Assembly (NCBI GenBank): GCA_019359445.1
Contig: JAHHHJ010000013.1
Span: 1 to 64,000 of the forward strand
DNA: 64,000 nt
From: Kastovskya adunca ATA6-11-RM4
GTDB taxonomy: Bacteria; Cyanobacteriota; Cyanobacteriia; Cyanobacteriales; Coleofasciculaceae
Reading direction: 5' to 3'
Part shown: positions 26,125-34,801 of the stretch, piece after piece
Layout: every line of letters starts with the position of its first letter
How positions within the stretch are numbered: position 1 is the stretch's first letter
The notes under the pieces: model-generated
Told to the model about the DNA's origin: nothing
What the model saw: only the letters and a program-made list of their open reading frames with translations
The model's database searches: none
Made by a program: the position numbers and the translations under genes

Positions 26125-27100
26125 GTGCTTAGTATTAGGGATGTCGGCTCCAGGCTTGGTGATTGAAAACCTTTTGCAAAGATGACGGTTCTCTCAGAAC
26201 CCAGTGAGATAGATTCCCTCAAGCCTGTGATGCCCGTCACAAAGACTTTGGTACGGATTTTAGAGAGTCGCCAAAACTAACAAGCAAGTGATACTTGTTT
26301 GGTAAGTTTTCTCTAGGATACTTTGTGCTAACACCCCATTGACAGGGTCTATAGGAAGAATTTACTGTTCAATCCTTGACAACGGTTAGCTAATTGATAC
26401 AAGAGCAGTAGCTCTCATGGCTAAAGATAGCGCCGAAAAAGGTTGTGGTTTACCCGTGGAGCTTTTTACGCTATTGATGCAATTGAGAGCTACTCAGGAG
26501 CCGGATAATAATTTGTTGCAGTGGGATTTGAGAGAGGCGCGATACCCACAAGGTGAGGTTAGAGGTGAGCGATCGCGTGAGCATTAGCTTGATTCTATTC
26601 TTGCATCATCTCTTATTAGGAAGAGGTAAGCATGACAAATCCTTAGACTTTCTCAATCATTAATATGCCAATACTGCTTTTGGAGAATTTAAGCTGGGCA
26701 AATTTGAAACAGCGAAGCGGCTTTATGAACAAATTTCAACTGATACCTAAGCGTTAAAGGAGCATACCTGATGCAAGAACCAGGAACAGATAGAAGAATT
26801 TTGGGAAAACGTCGATGATATAGAGACCAATCAAAGCCAAGGTTACCAAGATATCTCAAAAAGCCATTTATGAAGTAGTCAGCGAGATTCAACCTGCAGA
26901 TAAATAAGTTATGTACAGAAGTTAGAGGAAAATAAGCAACTGCCACCCAGCGAAATTTAGTCTGACAATTATAGCGGTGATAGAAGAAGCTGAAGTTGAG
27001 AGAAGTCGTGAAACTAATGCCGCACCGCTCGCTGATGGTGCTGAAACTTGGAAGCTTCTCCCCATCACCCTATCTATCAATTAACGACTAAATGGACTGC
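26125..27100. other. Long non-coding stretch with possible gene remnants
   Basis: Nearly 1 kb between the hypothetical gene and the PBP gene. A small plus-strand frame at 26417-26587 (56 codons, begins MAKDSAEKGC) is open but unsupported. At 26672-26750 a plus-strand frame reads AFGEFKLGKFETAKRLYEQ, resembling a TPR helix pair, then is broken by stops (26751-26753 and later). This may be a decayed gene. Nothing else recognised. Confidence 0.35.
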
Positions 27101-29644
27101 CTATTCTACAGCCTCTACGGGGGCGACTGCTTCTGGAGCGGGGGCTGGAGGGGCAGCTGGTTCAGGAGCCTTGCGCGACGCGGGAGGGGCTGGTGGGGCT
27201 GCTGCGGGTATAGGTTCAAACTTCCGCTCAAGCCGGGGAGCGGGAGCGGGAGCCGCTGCTGGTTGGGGAGCCGGAGCAGCTTGCCGGGGTGCTGGAGCTG
27301 CTGGTGGGGCTTGCCGAGGTGCAGGTGGCGCTGAACGCGGTGCGGGAGCGGCTGGCGGCGGGGTGGCGGCACGCTGCCGACGACGAGGAGCGGGAGCTGG
27401 TGCTTGAGAGGGGGCACTATTGTTAGTGGGACGCGATCGCCTCCGCTGCGTTTGCCTTTGTGGTGCGGGTGCGGGGGCTGCCTCCTCAACACGCCGTCGC
27501 TGACGGGCGGGACGGGTTTGGGTTTGCTGGGTATTTCTCTGTACAGTAGGTTGAGGTTTAGAGCGCCTCTGAACACGAGTAGAACGCGCCCGCTTGGGTT
27601 TAATCGGCTTGGCTTCAATCGTGGGTTTCCGTCCTTCTAGCTTGGTCGGACGATCGGGAAACTCCTGCGTATCCATTTCTTCCGTCGCTACGGTCATAAA
27701 GCGACGCCAGGTAGCAGCGGCGGTACTACTTGCACCCCAGGTTGGCTGATTGTCATCGTTACCCAGCCAAACACCAGTCACCAGTTGGGGAATATAGCCA
27801 ACAAACCACAAGTCTCGTGCTTCATCGGAGGTGCCCGTCTTGCCTGCAACAGGTCGCCCAATTTGAGCAGGACTACCTGTACCAGAGGTCACAACCCCCT
27901 GTAACATCCAGGTCATGATTGCGGAGGTTTCTGCATCAATTGCCCGTTCAGGCTTGCTTTTTGCCTCATAGATCACGTTGCCCTGTCGGTCGAGGATGCG
28001 GCGGATGCCATAGGGTTTAACGTGCATTCCCTTTGCTGCTAAGGTGCCGTATGCTGAGGTGAGTTCCAGCAGGTTAACTTCAGATGCACCCAGTGCTAAG
28101 GAGTAGGTGGGTTTGAGTTCTGACTCAATGCCCATTTTTTTGGCGACCTCGATGGTGGGTTCCCACCCGACATCAATCAGGGTTTTAACGGCAACAATGT
28201 TGACACTCGAAATCAGAGCATCGCGGATATTCACCCAACCTCGGAAGGTGTCGCCGTAGTTTTTTGGCTCGTAGCCATCGACAACATACTCAGCATCAAG
28301 GTAACCGCGAAACGGAGAAATACCTGTAGCGATCGCGGTGGTATATAGAAAGGTCTTAAAGGTTGAACCCGGCTGACGTTTTGCCTGGGTGACGCGGTTA
28401 AATTGTTGTTCAAAAAAATCTTTTCCTCCCACCATCGCCCGGATTTCACCGTTGCGCGGATCGATGGCGACGAGGGCAGCTTGTTCAAAGCGTTGGTAGC
28501 GCCCACTTTCTTTCAGAGTACGCTGCACGGCAGATTCTGCCGCTTCTTGCCACTCCGGTTTCAGACTCGTTTCAATGGTTAAGCCTTTAACTTCCAGGGC
28601 TTCTTTAGAAATGTATTGCGGCAGTTCTTGCAGAACGTAATCGCTAAAGTAAGGAGCTTTACGCTCTAGCCGCTTGGGAGGGCTGGGATTCGTAGTTAGG
28701 GGAGTGGCGATCGCGGCTTTTGCTTCTTCTGCGGTAATGTAATTTGCATCCTGCATCCGCTGCAACACGTAGTCGCGGCGCGCTTTGGCAACCTCAGAAT
28801 TTTTGATGGGGGAGTAATCATTGGGCGCGGGAGGAATACCTGCCAACATTGCTATTTCTGGCAGCGTCAACTCACCGACTCGCTTACTAAAGTAAACCCA
28901 AGCTGCATCGGCGACACCATACGCCCCTTCACCCAGATAAACCAGGTTGAAGTAGCGCTCTAGAATCTTATCTTTACCAACTTCCGACTCAATTTTTTGT
29001 GCTAACCTGACTTCTTTGAGCTTCCGCAGCCAGCTCTTTTCTTGATCAAGAAAGACAATCCGTGTTAGCTGTTGAGTAATTGTACTAGCGCCTTCAACAA
29101 CGCTTCCCGACTTCAGGTTAGATACCGCTGCTCGAAGAATACCTTGATAATCGACGCCGTTGTGCTGATAAAATCGTCGGTCTTCGATGGAGATAAAGGC
29201 TTGTACTAAGGGTTTGGGAATTTCCCGTAGTCTTAGATTTTCGTAAGTTGTGGGGCCAGTTTGCTGAATGATAGTGCCATCGGACGCTTTGATCGTCACG
29301 GTGTCATCCCTGACGTAAGTTAAGACATCGTCGAGGGAATCCGGTAAGCTGGCTTCCAAAACTAACCAGCCGGAACCAAACGCGATCGCGCTGCCGCTAA
29401 CCCCCAAGGCTAGCCAAAACAGCTTACGATGATGCAGAGGGTTTGGTCCTCGGAACGGCTTGGCGACGGAGCGAGAAAAGTGCCTGAGTTTGACCAGCGA
29501 TCGCTTCCATTGGAGTCGCTTGTCTTTCTTTATTTCTTCTGGCGGCTTTTGATTCTCTTCACTGCTAGATACCTCTTCGGTTTCCGGTGACGTTCCGCCA
29601 TCGAAGTTCGATTGATTTTCGTGCTTTGGGATAAACTTTGACAC
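27101..29644 (-). CDS. Class A penicillin-binding protein (PBP1A-type) with a Pro/Ala/Arg-rich tail
   Basis: This bifunctional glycosyltransferase/transpeptidase of peptidoglycan synthesis is 847 residues long. A charged cytoplasmic start is followed by a membrane anchor (about 74-98). The GT51 domain shows EDRRFYQHNGVDYQGI and EGASTITQQLTR. The transpeptidase has SxxK in PGSTFKTF, SxN in SSVN and KTGT in AGKTGTSDEARD. From about residue 685 a 160-residue low-complexity tail of Pro, Ala, Arg and Gln follows. The start is GTG 29644 with GAGGAG upstream. Single gene. Confidence 0.95.
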   Translation of the reverse strand: MSKFIPKHENQSNFDGGTSPETEEVSSSEENQKPPEEIKKDKRLQWKRSLVKLRHFSRSVAKPFRGPNPLHHRKLFWLALGVSGSAIAFGSGWLVLEASLPDSLDDVLTYVRDDTVTIKASDGTIIQQTGPTTYENLRLREIPKPLVQAFISIEDRRFYQHNGVDYQGILRAAVSNLKSGSVVEGASTITQQLTRIVFLDQEKSWLRKLKEVRLAQKIESEVGKDKILERYFNLVYLGEGAYGVADAAWVYFSKRVGELTLPEIAMLAGIPPAPNDYSPIKNSEVAKARRDYVLQRMQDANYITAEEAKAAIATPLTTNPSPPKRLERKAPYFSDYVLQELPQYISKEALEVKGLTIETSLKPEWQEAAESAVQRTLKESGRYQRFEQAALVAIDPRNGEIRAMVGGKDFFEQQFNRVTQAKRQPGSTFKTFLYTTAIATGISPFRGYLDAEYVVDGYEPKNYGDTFRGWVNIRDALISSVNIVAVKTLIDVGWEPTIEVAKKMGIESELKPTYSLALGASEVNLLELTSAYGTLAAKGMHVKPYGIRRILDRQGNVIYEAKSKPERAIDAETSAIMTWMLQGVVTSGTGSPAQIGRPVAGKTGTSDEARDLWFVGYIPQLVTGVWLGNDDNQPTWGASSTAAATWRRFMTVATEEMDTQEFPDRPTKLEGRKPTIEAKPIKPKRARSTRVQRRSKPQPTVQRNTQQTQTRPARQRRRVEEAAPAPAPQRQTQRRRSRPTNNSAPSQAPAPAPRRRQRAATPPPAAPAPRSAPPAPRQAPPAAPAPRQAAPAPQPAAAPAPAPRLERKFEPIPAAAPPAPPASRKAPEPAAPPAPAPEAVAPVEAVE

Positions 29645-29980
29645 TGAAACTCCTCAGTTACACCACAAGCCATCACAACTTCTTGCTTATTTTAGGGCTT
29701 GGGATCAAAATCTGCGCCCAAATCCTTTTTTCCTACAAGGAAAGTTTAAAAAGTGATCAGGCATAAATCCTGAGAACTGACCGACTCTAACATATATAAA
29801 GCAAAATAGTGGTGGCATTGGGTCAGATTTTGACCTATTTCTAAACAGGCACAAAGCCTACAACTAAAGGAATAGAGGCAAATATAGCAGAATTTTTAGC
29901 TGACGAAGAATAAGCACAATCCTCCACCCCTCATCCCCCGGTTCACAACAGTTCAAGTAGTTGCCAAGACTAGAATAGTA
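29645..29980. other. Divergent intergenic region between the PBP and SemiSWEET genes
   Basis: 336 nt with no gene. It should carry the promoters for both divergent genes; no motif was recognised with confidence. Confidence 0.5.
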
Positions 29981-30241
29981 ATGCAAATCGAGTTTATTGA
30001 TACTTTAGGATTAGCTGCCGGAACGCTAACAACGATTGCCTTCTTGCCTCAATTGCTCAAGACTTGGCAGTCAAAATCAGCTAAAGACGTATCTTTAGCG
30101 ATGATGGTCACCTTCTGTATCGGAGTGTTTCTGTGGTTTGTGTACGGACTCTATCTCCACGCCCTCCCGATCGTACTAGCAAACTTCGTCACCCTGATTT
30201 TGGCGTTAATCATTTTAATTCTTAAAATTAAATATAGATAG
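29981..30241 (+). CDS. SemiSWEET-type small sugar transporter (PQ-loop)
   Basis: The 86-residue protein has three membrane segments and the MtN3/PQ-loop motif FLPQLLKTW near residues 23-31, followed by SAKDVSLAMM and a FLWFVYGLYL segment. This matches a single triple-helix bundle that dimerises to form a sugar pore. The substrate is not predictable. Transcribed alone. Confidence 0.9.
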   Translation: MQIEFIDTLGLAAGTLTTIAFLPQLLKTWQSKSAKDVSLAMMVTFCIGVFLWFVYGLYLHALPIVLANFVTLILALIILILKIKYR

Positions 30242-30378
30242 AGCCTAGGAACCAAGAGCTAAAAACCTTGCCAGAAGTAGTAAGGGTGTGCCAATGTTAT
30301 GCCCCTACGAGAGAATCGATATTTTTACCTGCCTAAGCCCGAATCTTCTGCCGATCATAAATTCGCCAACCCCTGTTA

Positions 30379-32022
30379 ATGACTGATTCTGCCTTCGCAT
30401 CCGAACGCCTACTCTTTACCCCCGCCATCCCAGATACTGATGCTATCCCGCTGATTTTTGCCTTTCCCAATGAATACAGCGTCGGCATCACCAGCTTAGG
30501 CTATCAAATTGTCTGGGCAACCTTGGCAATGCGTTCTGATTTGCAAGTCAGCCGCCTGTTTACCGATATTCAGGAACCACTCCCCACCTCCCCAGAGTTA
30601 CTGGGCTTCTCCCTCTCCTGGGAGTTGGACTACGTCAACATCCTCAACTTACTGGAACGTTTAGAGATTCCGCTTTCTGCTACTGAACGTACCCAGAATC
30701 ACCCCCTAATTTTTGGGGGTGGCCCCGTATTGACAGCGAACCCGGAACCCTTTAATGAGTTTTTTGATGTAATTTTGCTGGGGGATGGGGAAGACTTACT
30801 GGGGAACTTTATCGATGCTTACAAGGCGGTACGAACAGCAGAACGCCTTACCCAACTGCGGCATCTAGCACAGGTACCAGGAGTCTACGTTCCTAGTTTG
30901 TATGAGGTGACGTATGAGGATGCAACGGGAGCAATTCAATCTATTGAGCCAGTCGATGGTGAAATTCCCGCCCAGGTAGTCAAGCAAACCTATCGCGGTA
31001 ACGTCCTCAGTGCCTCTACGGTAGTGACACAAAAGGCGGCTTGGGAAAATATCTTTATGGTGGAAGTGGTACGCAGTTGCCCTGAGATGTGCCGATTCTG
31101 TCTAGCTAGTTATCTGACGTTGCCTTTTCGGACAGCCAGTTTAGAAGCCTCGCTGATTCCAGCAATTCAGCGTGGGCTAGAAGTGACAAATCGCCTAGGG
31201 TTATTAGGGGCGTCGGTGACGCAGCATCCAGAGTTTGAAGCGTTACTGGATTACCTAAGTCAGCCACAGTATGAAAATGTACGGTTGAGTATTGCCTCAG
31301 TACGTACAAATACGGTGACCGAGAAGTTGGCACGAATACTGGCGGCGCGAGATACTCGTTCAATCACGATCGCTGTTGAAAGTGGTTCTGAGCGCTTGCG
31401 GCAGATTATTAATAAAAAGTTGACTAATGAAGAAATTGTCCAAGCGGTGGTAAATGCGAAAGCCGGAGGGTTGAAGAGTGTCAAACTCTACGGTATGGTA
31501 GGCGTTCCGGGGGAGGAGATGGCAGACGTGGAGCAAACAGTGGAGATGATGCGATCGCTGAAAAAAGCTGCGCCCGGATTGCACCTCACCCTCGGTTGCA
31601 GTACCTTTGTCCCAAAATCCCACACGCCCTTTCAGTGGTTCGGGGTGAATCCCCACGCGGAAAAACGGTTGAAGTTCTTGCAGAAAAATTTGCGATCGCA
31701 AGGCATCGACTTTCGTCCCGAAAGCTACAACTGGTCAGTAATTCAGACATTGATTTCCAGAGGCGATCGGCGGTTGTCCCCACTGCTGAAACTCACCCGG
31801 CACTACGGCGACACCGTCGGCAGCTTCCGCCGTGCCTTCAAAACCCTCAAAGGACAGTTACCCGAACTAGACTTCTACGTTCATGATCATTGGTCAACCG
31901 ACCAAATCCTCCCTTGGAACCATCTCCAAGGGCCCCTCCCCAAAGCTACCCTCGTCAAGCACCTCAACGATGCCACCAGCCACTTCAACCAATCTCCCAA
32001 AGAGTTGCAACTGATAAAGTAA
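30379..32022 (+). CDS. B12-binding-domain radical SAM protein (TIGR03960-like)
   Basis: The 547-residue protein has an N-terminal cobalamin-binding-like half (SVGITSLGYQIVWATLAM, LLGFSLSWELDYVNIL, then LIFGGGPVLTANPEPF). Its radical SAM half carries Cys234-x3-Cys238-x2-Cys241 in RSCPEMCRFC, with GSERLRQIINKKLTNEE and a GMVGVPGEE segment. Function of this widespread family is not established. It is shorter than the versions fused to DUF2344 (about 850 residues); no fused domain is present here. Confidence 0.88.
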   Translation: MTDSAFASERLLFTPAIPDTDAIPLIFAFPNEYSVGITSLGYQIVWATLAMRSDLQVSRLFTDIQEPLPTSPELLGFSLSWELDYVNILNLLERLEIPLSATERTQNHPLIFGGGPVLTANPEPFNEFFDVILLGDGEDLLGNFIDAYKAVRTAERLTQLRHLAQVPGVYVPSLYEVTYEDATGAIQSIEPVDGEIPAQVVKQTYRGNVLSASTVVTQKAAWENIFMVEVVRSCPEMCRFCLASYLTLPFRTASLEASLIPAIQRGLEVTNRLGLLGASVTQHPEFEALLDYLSQPQYENVRLSIASVRTNTVTEKLARILAARDTRSITIAVESGSERLRQIINKKLTNEEIVQAVVNAKAGGLKSVKLYGMVGVPGEEMADVEQTVEMMRSLKKAAPGLHLTLGCSTFVPKSHTPFQWFGVNPHAEKRLKFLQKNLRSQGIDFRPESYNWSVIQTLISRGDRRLSPLLKLTRHYGDTVGSFRRAFKTLKGQLPELDFYVHDHWSTDQILPWNHLQGPLPKATLVKHLNDATSHFNQSPKELQLIK

Positions 32023-32061
32023 TTAGCTGCGGTATCCAGAGGCATACGCTCTGAACTTTTA

Positions 32062-32250
32062 ATGCAAATTACTGCTGAATATTACTGTGCTTTTTGCGGC
32101 GAACCGAGTCTAACCTTTGTCGATCTCAGTGCGGGTGGACAACAGTCTTATATCGAAGATTGCCAAGTTTGCTGCCGTCCAAACGTCCTTTATATAAGGG
32201 TTGATGAAGAGACGCTGGATGTTGAAATTGATACTGACTATGTAGAGTGA
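32062..32250 (+). CDS. CPXCG-motif cysteine-rich small protein
   Basis: The 62-residue protein has paired cysteines Cys9/Cys12 (CAFCG, replacing the usual CPxCG) and Cys34/Cys37 (DCQVC), a likely zinc or Fe site, and an acidic C-terminus. It fits the small CPXCG family (PF14255) in size and layout. Function unknown. Forty nt after the radical SAM gene, so possibly the same transcript. Confidence 0.85.
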   Translation: MQITAEYYCAFCGEPSLTFVDLSAGGQQSYIEDCQVCCRPNVLYIRVDEETLDVEIDTDYVE

Positions 32251-32402
32251 TCAAGGCGATCGCACCAGACTTTGACGCAGTAGAAACCGAGGTACTGTTA
32301 GCCTGGAATAAGGTCAGAAAGATTATTTTATGTCCAACCTGCCACAACTAGCTTCACACCGTATTTTTGCCCAAGTCCATTCACCACAAAGGAGATAGAA
32401 AT

Positions 32403-33254
32403 TTGAAGACCCAGAATGCACAAAGTTGGCAAGCTTTAGTTGGTGGGGTGATTGCCGCCGCGCTGATCCTGATTAGCTTTAGTTCCTTTGTCATCATCAA
32501 CCCAGGTCAGGCAGGAGTAATCAGCATCTTAGGAAAAGCCCGTGATGGCGCTTTACTTGAAGGTATTCATATCAAACCCCCACTAGTTTCTATAGTGGAT
32601 GTGTATGATTTGACCGTCCAAAAATTTGAAGTCCCAGCTCAGAGTTCCACCAAAGATCTTCAGAATCTGACAGCTAGCTTCGCCATCAACTTCCGCCTCG
32701 ATCCCACCCAGGTTGTTGAGATTAGACGCAAACAAGGCACATTAGAGAATATTGTGTCGAAAATTATTGCGCCTCAGACTCAAGAATCCTTTAAAGTCGC
32801 GGCGGCTAGAAGAACAGTTGAAGAAGCGATTACTAAACGGGATGAATTGAAGCAAGATTTTGATCTGGCTTTAAGTGAACGCCTAGAAAAGTACGGCATC
32901 CTCGTCCTCGATACCAGCGTTGTTGACCTGACGTTTTCACCAGAGTTTGCCAGAGCCGTTGAAGAAAAGCAAATTGCCGAACAACGGGCGCAAAGAGCTG
33001 TCTATGTAGCACGGGAAGCAGAACAACAAGCACAAGCGGATGTTAACCGTGCTAAAGGTAAAGCTGAAGCTCAACGACTCCTCGCAGAAACCTTGAAAGC
33101 CCAGGGGGGTCAGCTAGTGCTGCAAAAAGAAGCTATCGAAGCCTGGAGAGAAGGAGGTGCCCAGATGCCAAACGTCCTCGTGACGGGTGGTGGCTCCAAC
33201 GGTAGCGTGCCCTTCCTATTCAACTTAGGTAATCTTCAGGAAGCGGCTCGATAA
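32403..33254 (+). CDS. Prohibitin/SPFH-family membrane protein
   Basis: The product has an N-terminal membrane segment (ALVGGVIAAALILISFSSFV) and an SPFH/band-7 domain (NPGQAGVISILGKA, LEGIHIKPP). A long charged coiled coil follows (about 180-255, VEEKQIAEQRAQRAVYVAREAE). Such proteins assemble into ring scaffolds that guard membrane proteases. I chose TTG at 32403 because AAAGGAGATAG lies 5-8 nt before it; an upstream in-frame ATG at 32367 has no ribosome binding site. The choice leaves 283 residues. It ends at a bidirectional terminator. Confidence 0.88.
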   Translation: MKTQNAQSWQALVGGVIAAALILISFSSFVIINPGQAGVISILGKARDGALLEGIHIKPPLVSIVDVYDLTVQKFEVPAQSSTKDLQNLTASFAINFRLDPTQVVEIRRKQGTLENIVSKIIAPQTQESFKVAAARRTVEEAITKRDELKQDFDLALSERLEKYGILVLDTSVVDLTFSPEFARAVEEKQIAEQRAQRAVYVAREAEQQAQADVNRAKGKAEAQRLLAETLKAQGGQLVLQKEAIEAWREGGAQMPNVLVTGGGSNGSVPFLFNLGNLQEAAR

Positions 33255-33277
33255 TTCCGCCTCTACCTTAAACCTGC

Positions 33278-33319
33278 AGTAAAACACTAAGTCTGGGTCG
33301 GCAGGCTTAGTGTTTTACT
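33278..33319. terminator. Bidirectional terminator between the SPFH gene and ictB
   Basis: A perfect 14-bp inverted repeat, AGTAAAACACTAAG and CTTAGTGTTTTACT, with a 14-nt loop. It lies between two convergent genes; the A-rich and T-rich arms can serve both strands. Confidence 0.85.
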
Positions 33320-33352
33320 TCTAAATTCTATTGCTAGAAAAGAGCTAGGTGA

Positions 33353-34759
33353 CTACGCCCCTGCGTCCGCTTGTGGTGTGGAAACAGTGGAGTCTACAAG
33401 GTGACGTTTGGCGGGATAGTAACTAGCAATCAGGGCGACCATCAGCCACCAGAGGGTGCTGATCTGAGGACGATACCAGACGGTATCAACTACGCCATGG
33501 GCTAGCATTCCCAATAAAGCTGCGATCGCTGCCATTAACCAAAAGCTACTGTTACCAGTCTCGCGGGAACGTTTCAGTTGTTGCACGCCTTGATTGAAGG
33601 TGACAACCAGCAGCCAGATAAAGCAAGAAAATCCGATTAAGCCTGTTTCTACAGCAACTTCTAGAAAAATTGAGTAGGCACTCAGGGCAGTGAAGCGAGG
33701 ACGAGCGTAGAGGGGATAAATACTATTAAACGCATTGTTACCAGGGCCAATGCCAAGGATAGGGCGGTCGCGAATCATCTCGATTACCGCTGCCCAAACA
33801 TTGATTCGGAAGTTATTACTGCTATCTTTACGACCGAGGAAGATACTAAAAACGCGATCGCGTATGGGTTCGACAAATAAAATTGCCATGGCTAATAAGC
33901 CCAAGGAACCTGCTAGCAGCACAGGAAGTGCCCAGCGACGCCAAGCCATTGGTAACCGTACGCTGTACCAATACACCAGCAGGACTAAGAAAGTAAATCC
34001 ACAGACGACAAAGCCAATCCAGCCTCCCCGACTGAAGGTGAGGATCAAACAGGCAGAATTGACAACAAACATCGTCAGTGCTAAGGCTTTCGGCACCCAC
34101 CGCTGCCAGGAAAAACACGCCGCCATACTCAAGGCAACCGCCGGAATCAGATATCCCGCCAGTAAATTCGGGTTGCCCAAATAACTATAAACCCGTGTCA
34201 GCTTTGCTGTTGTTGAAGTAGGGTCAACCCAGGTTGCTAGTGCAGTAGCACCAAAAAACCACTGCCGTAGCCCGTAGACACTGACAATCAGTGAAGTCAG
34301 TAGGAATAGCGTCAGAATTACGTTACGCCAGCGAGGCGATCGCAATATCCGTGCTGAGAGGGCAAACAGCAGTAAATACAGCGTTAGCTTGATCAAGCCC
34401 TTGGCGGCTTCCTCCTTTACTGGCGATAACGCTGTTGCCACCGTTGCTATGCTCCAGTACAGCAACACCAGTAGGTGAATGGGGGTCACTCCTACTCTGG
34501 TGCTATCCGACAACGTCAGCAGTACCCAGAAGGCTGCACAAGCAACGAGTAAAAGCCCTATCAGTGCCGTCGAGACAAAGGGAGCTAAAATCAACACCAA
34601 GCTCACCATCAGCGCTGTCAGTGGTTCCGCCCATTGCAAAAGCCAACTCTCTCGACGCCATGCTTGCAGCGGGCCTACTAGCCGATACAAATAGCTAGCA
34701 CCTCGCCACTGAGGCAGATGCAAATCCGACAGAGTTAATTGTTGCCAAACTGAATTCAT
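33353..34759 (-). CDS. ictB: IctB-family O-antigen-ligase-like membrane protein
   Basis: The 468-residue protein has about 10-12 membrane segments and the Wzy/O-antigen-ligase-like core with YLGNPNLLAGYLIPAVALS and the FSRGGWIGFVVCG and GIGPGNNAF segments. IctB was named for inorganic carbon transport, but its own transport activity is disputed and the fold is that of a glycan ligase. Single minus-strand gene beside a histidine-kinase-like gene. Confidence 0.9.
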   Translation of the reverse strand: MNSVWQQLTLSDLHLPQWRGASYLYRLVGPLQAWRRESWLLQWAEPLTALMVSLVLILAPFVSTALIGLLLVACAAFWVLLTLSDSTRVGVTPIHLLVLLYWSIATVATALSPVKEEAAKGLIKLTLYLLLFALSARILRSPRWRNVILTLFLLTSLIVSVYGLRQWFFGATALATWVDPTSTTAKLTRVYSYLGNPNLLAGYLIPAVALSMAACFSWQRWVPKALALTMFVVNSACLILTFSRGGWIGFVVCGFTFLVLLVYWYSVRLPMAWRRWALPVLLAGSLGLLAMAILFVEPIRDRVFSIFLGRKDSSNNFRINVWAAVIEMIRDRPILGIGPGNNAFNSIYPLYARPRFTALSAYSIFLEVAVETGLIGFSCFIWLLVVTFNQGVQQLKRSRETGNSSFWLMAAIAALLGMLAHGVVDTVWYRPQISTLWWLMVALIASYYPAKRHLVDSTVSTPQADAGA

Positions 34760-34801
34760 AATTGCTTGTCAGTTGTCTATTCTTACGTCAATGACCAGTA
34801 A

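Noticed and set aside
26689-26946. 85-codon minus-strand frame in the long gap before the PBP gene
   Set aside because: No recognisable feature or ribosome binding site, and it lies over a possible decayed plus-strand gene.
27048-27407. Plus-strand Gly/Ala-rich frame of 119 codons
   Set aside because: It is the antisense image of the repetitive Pro/Ala-rich tail of the PBP gene; high GC periodicity keeps it open. No ribosome binding site.
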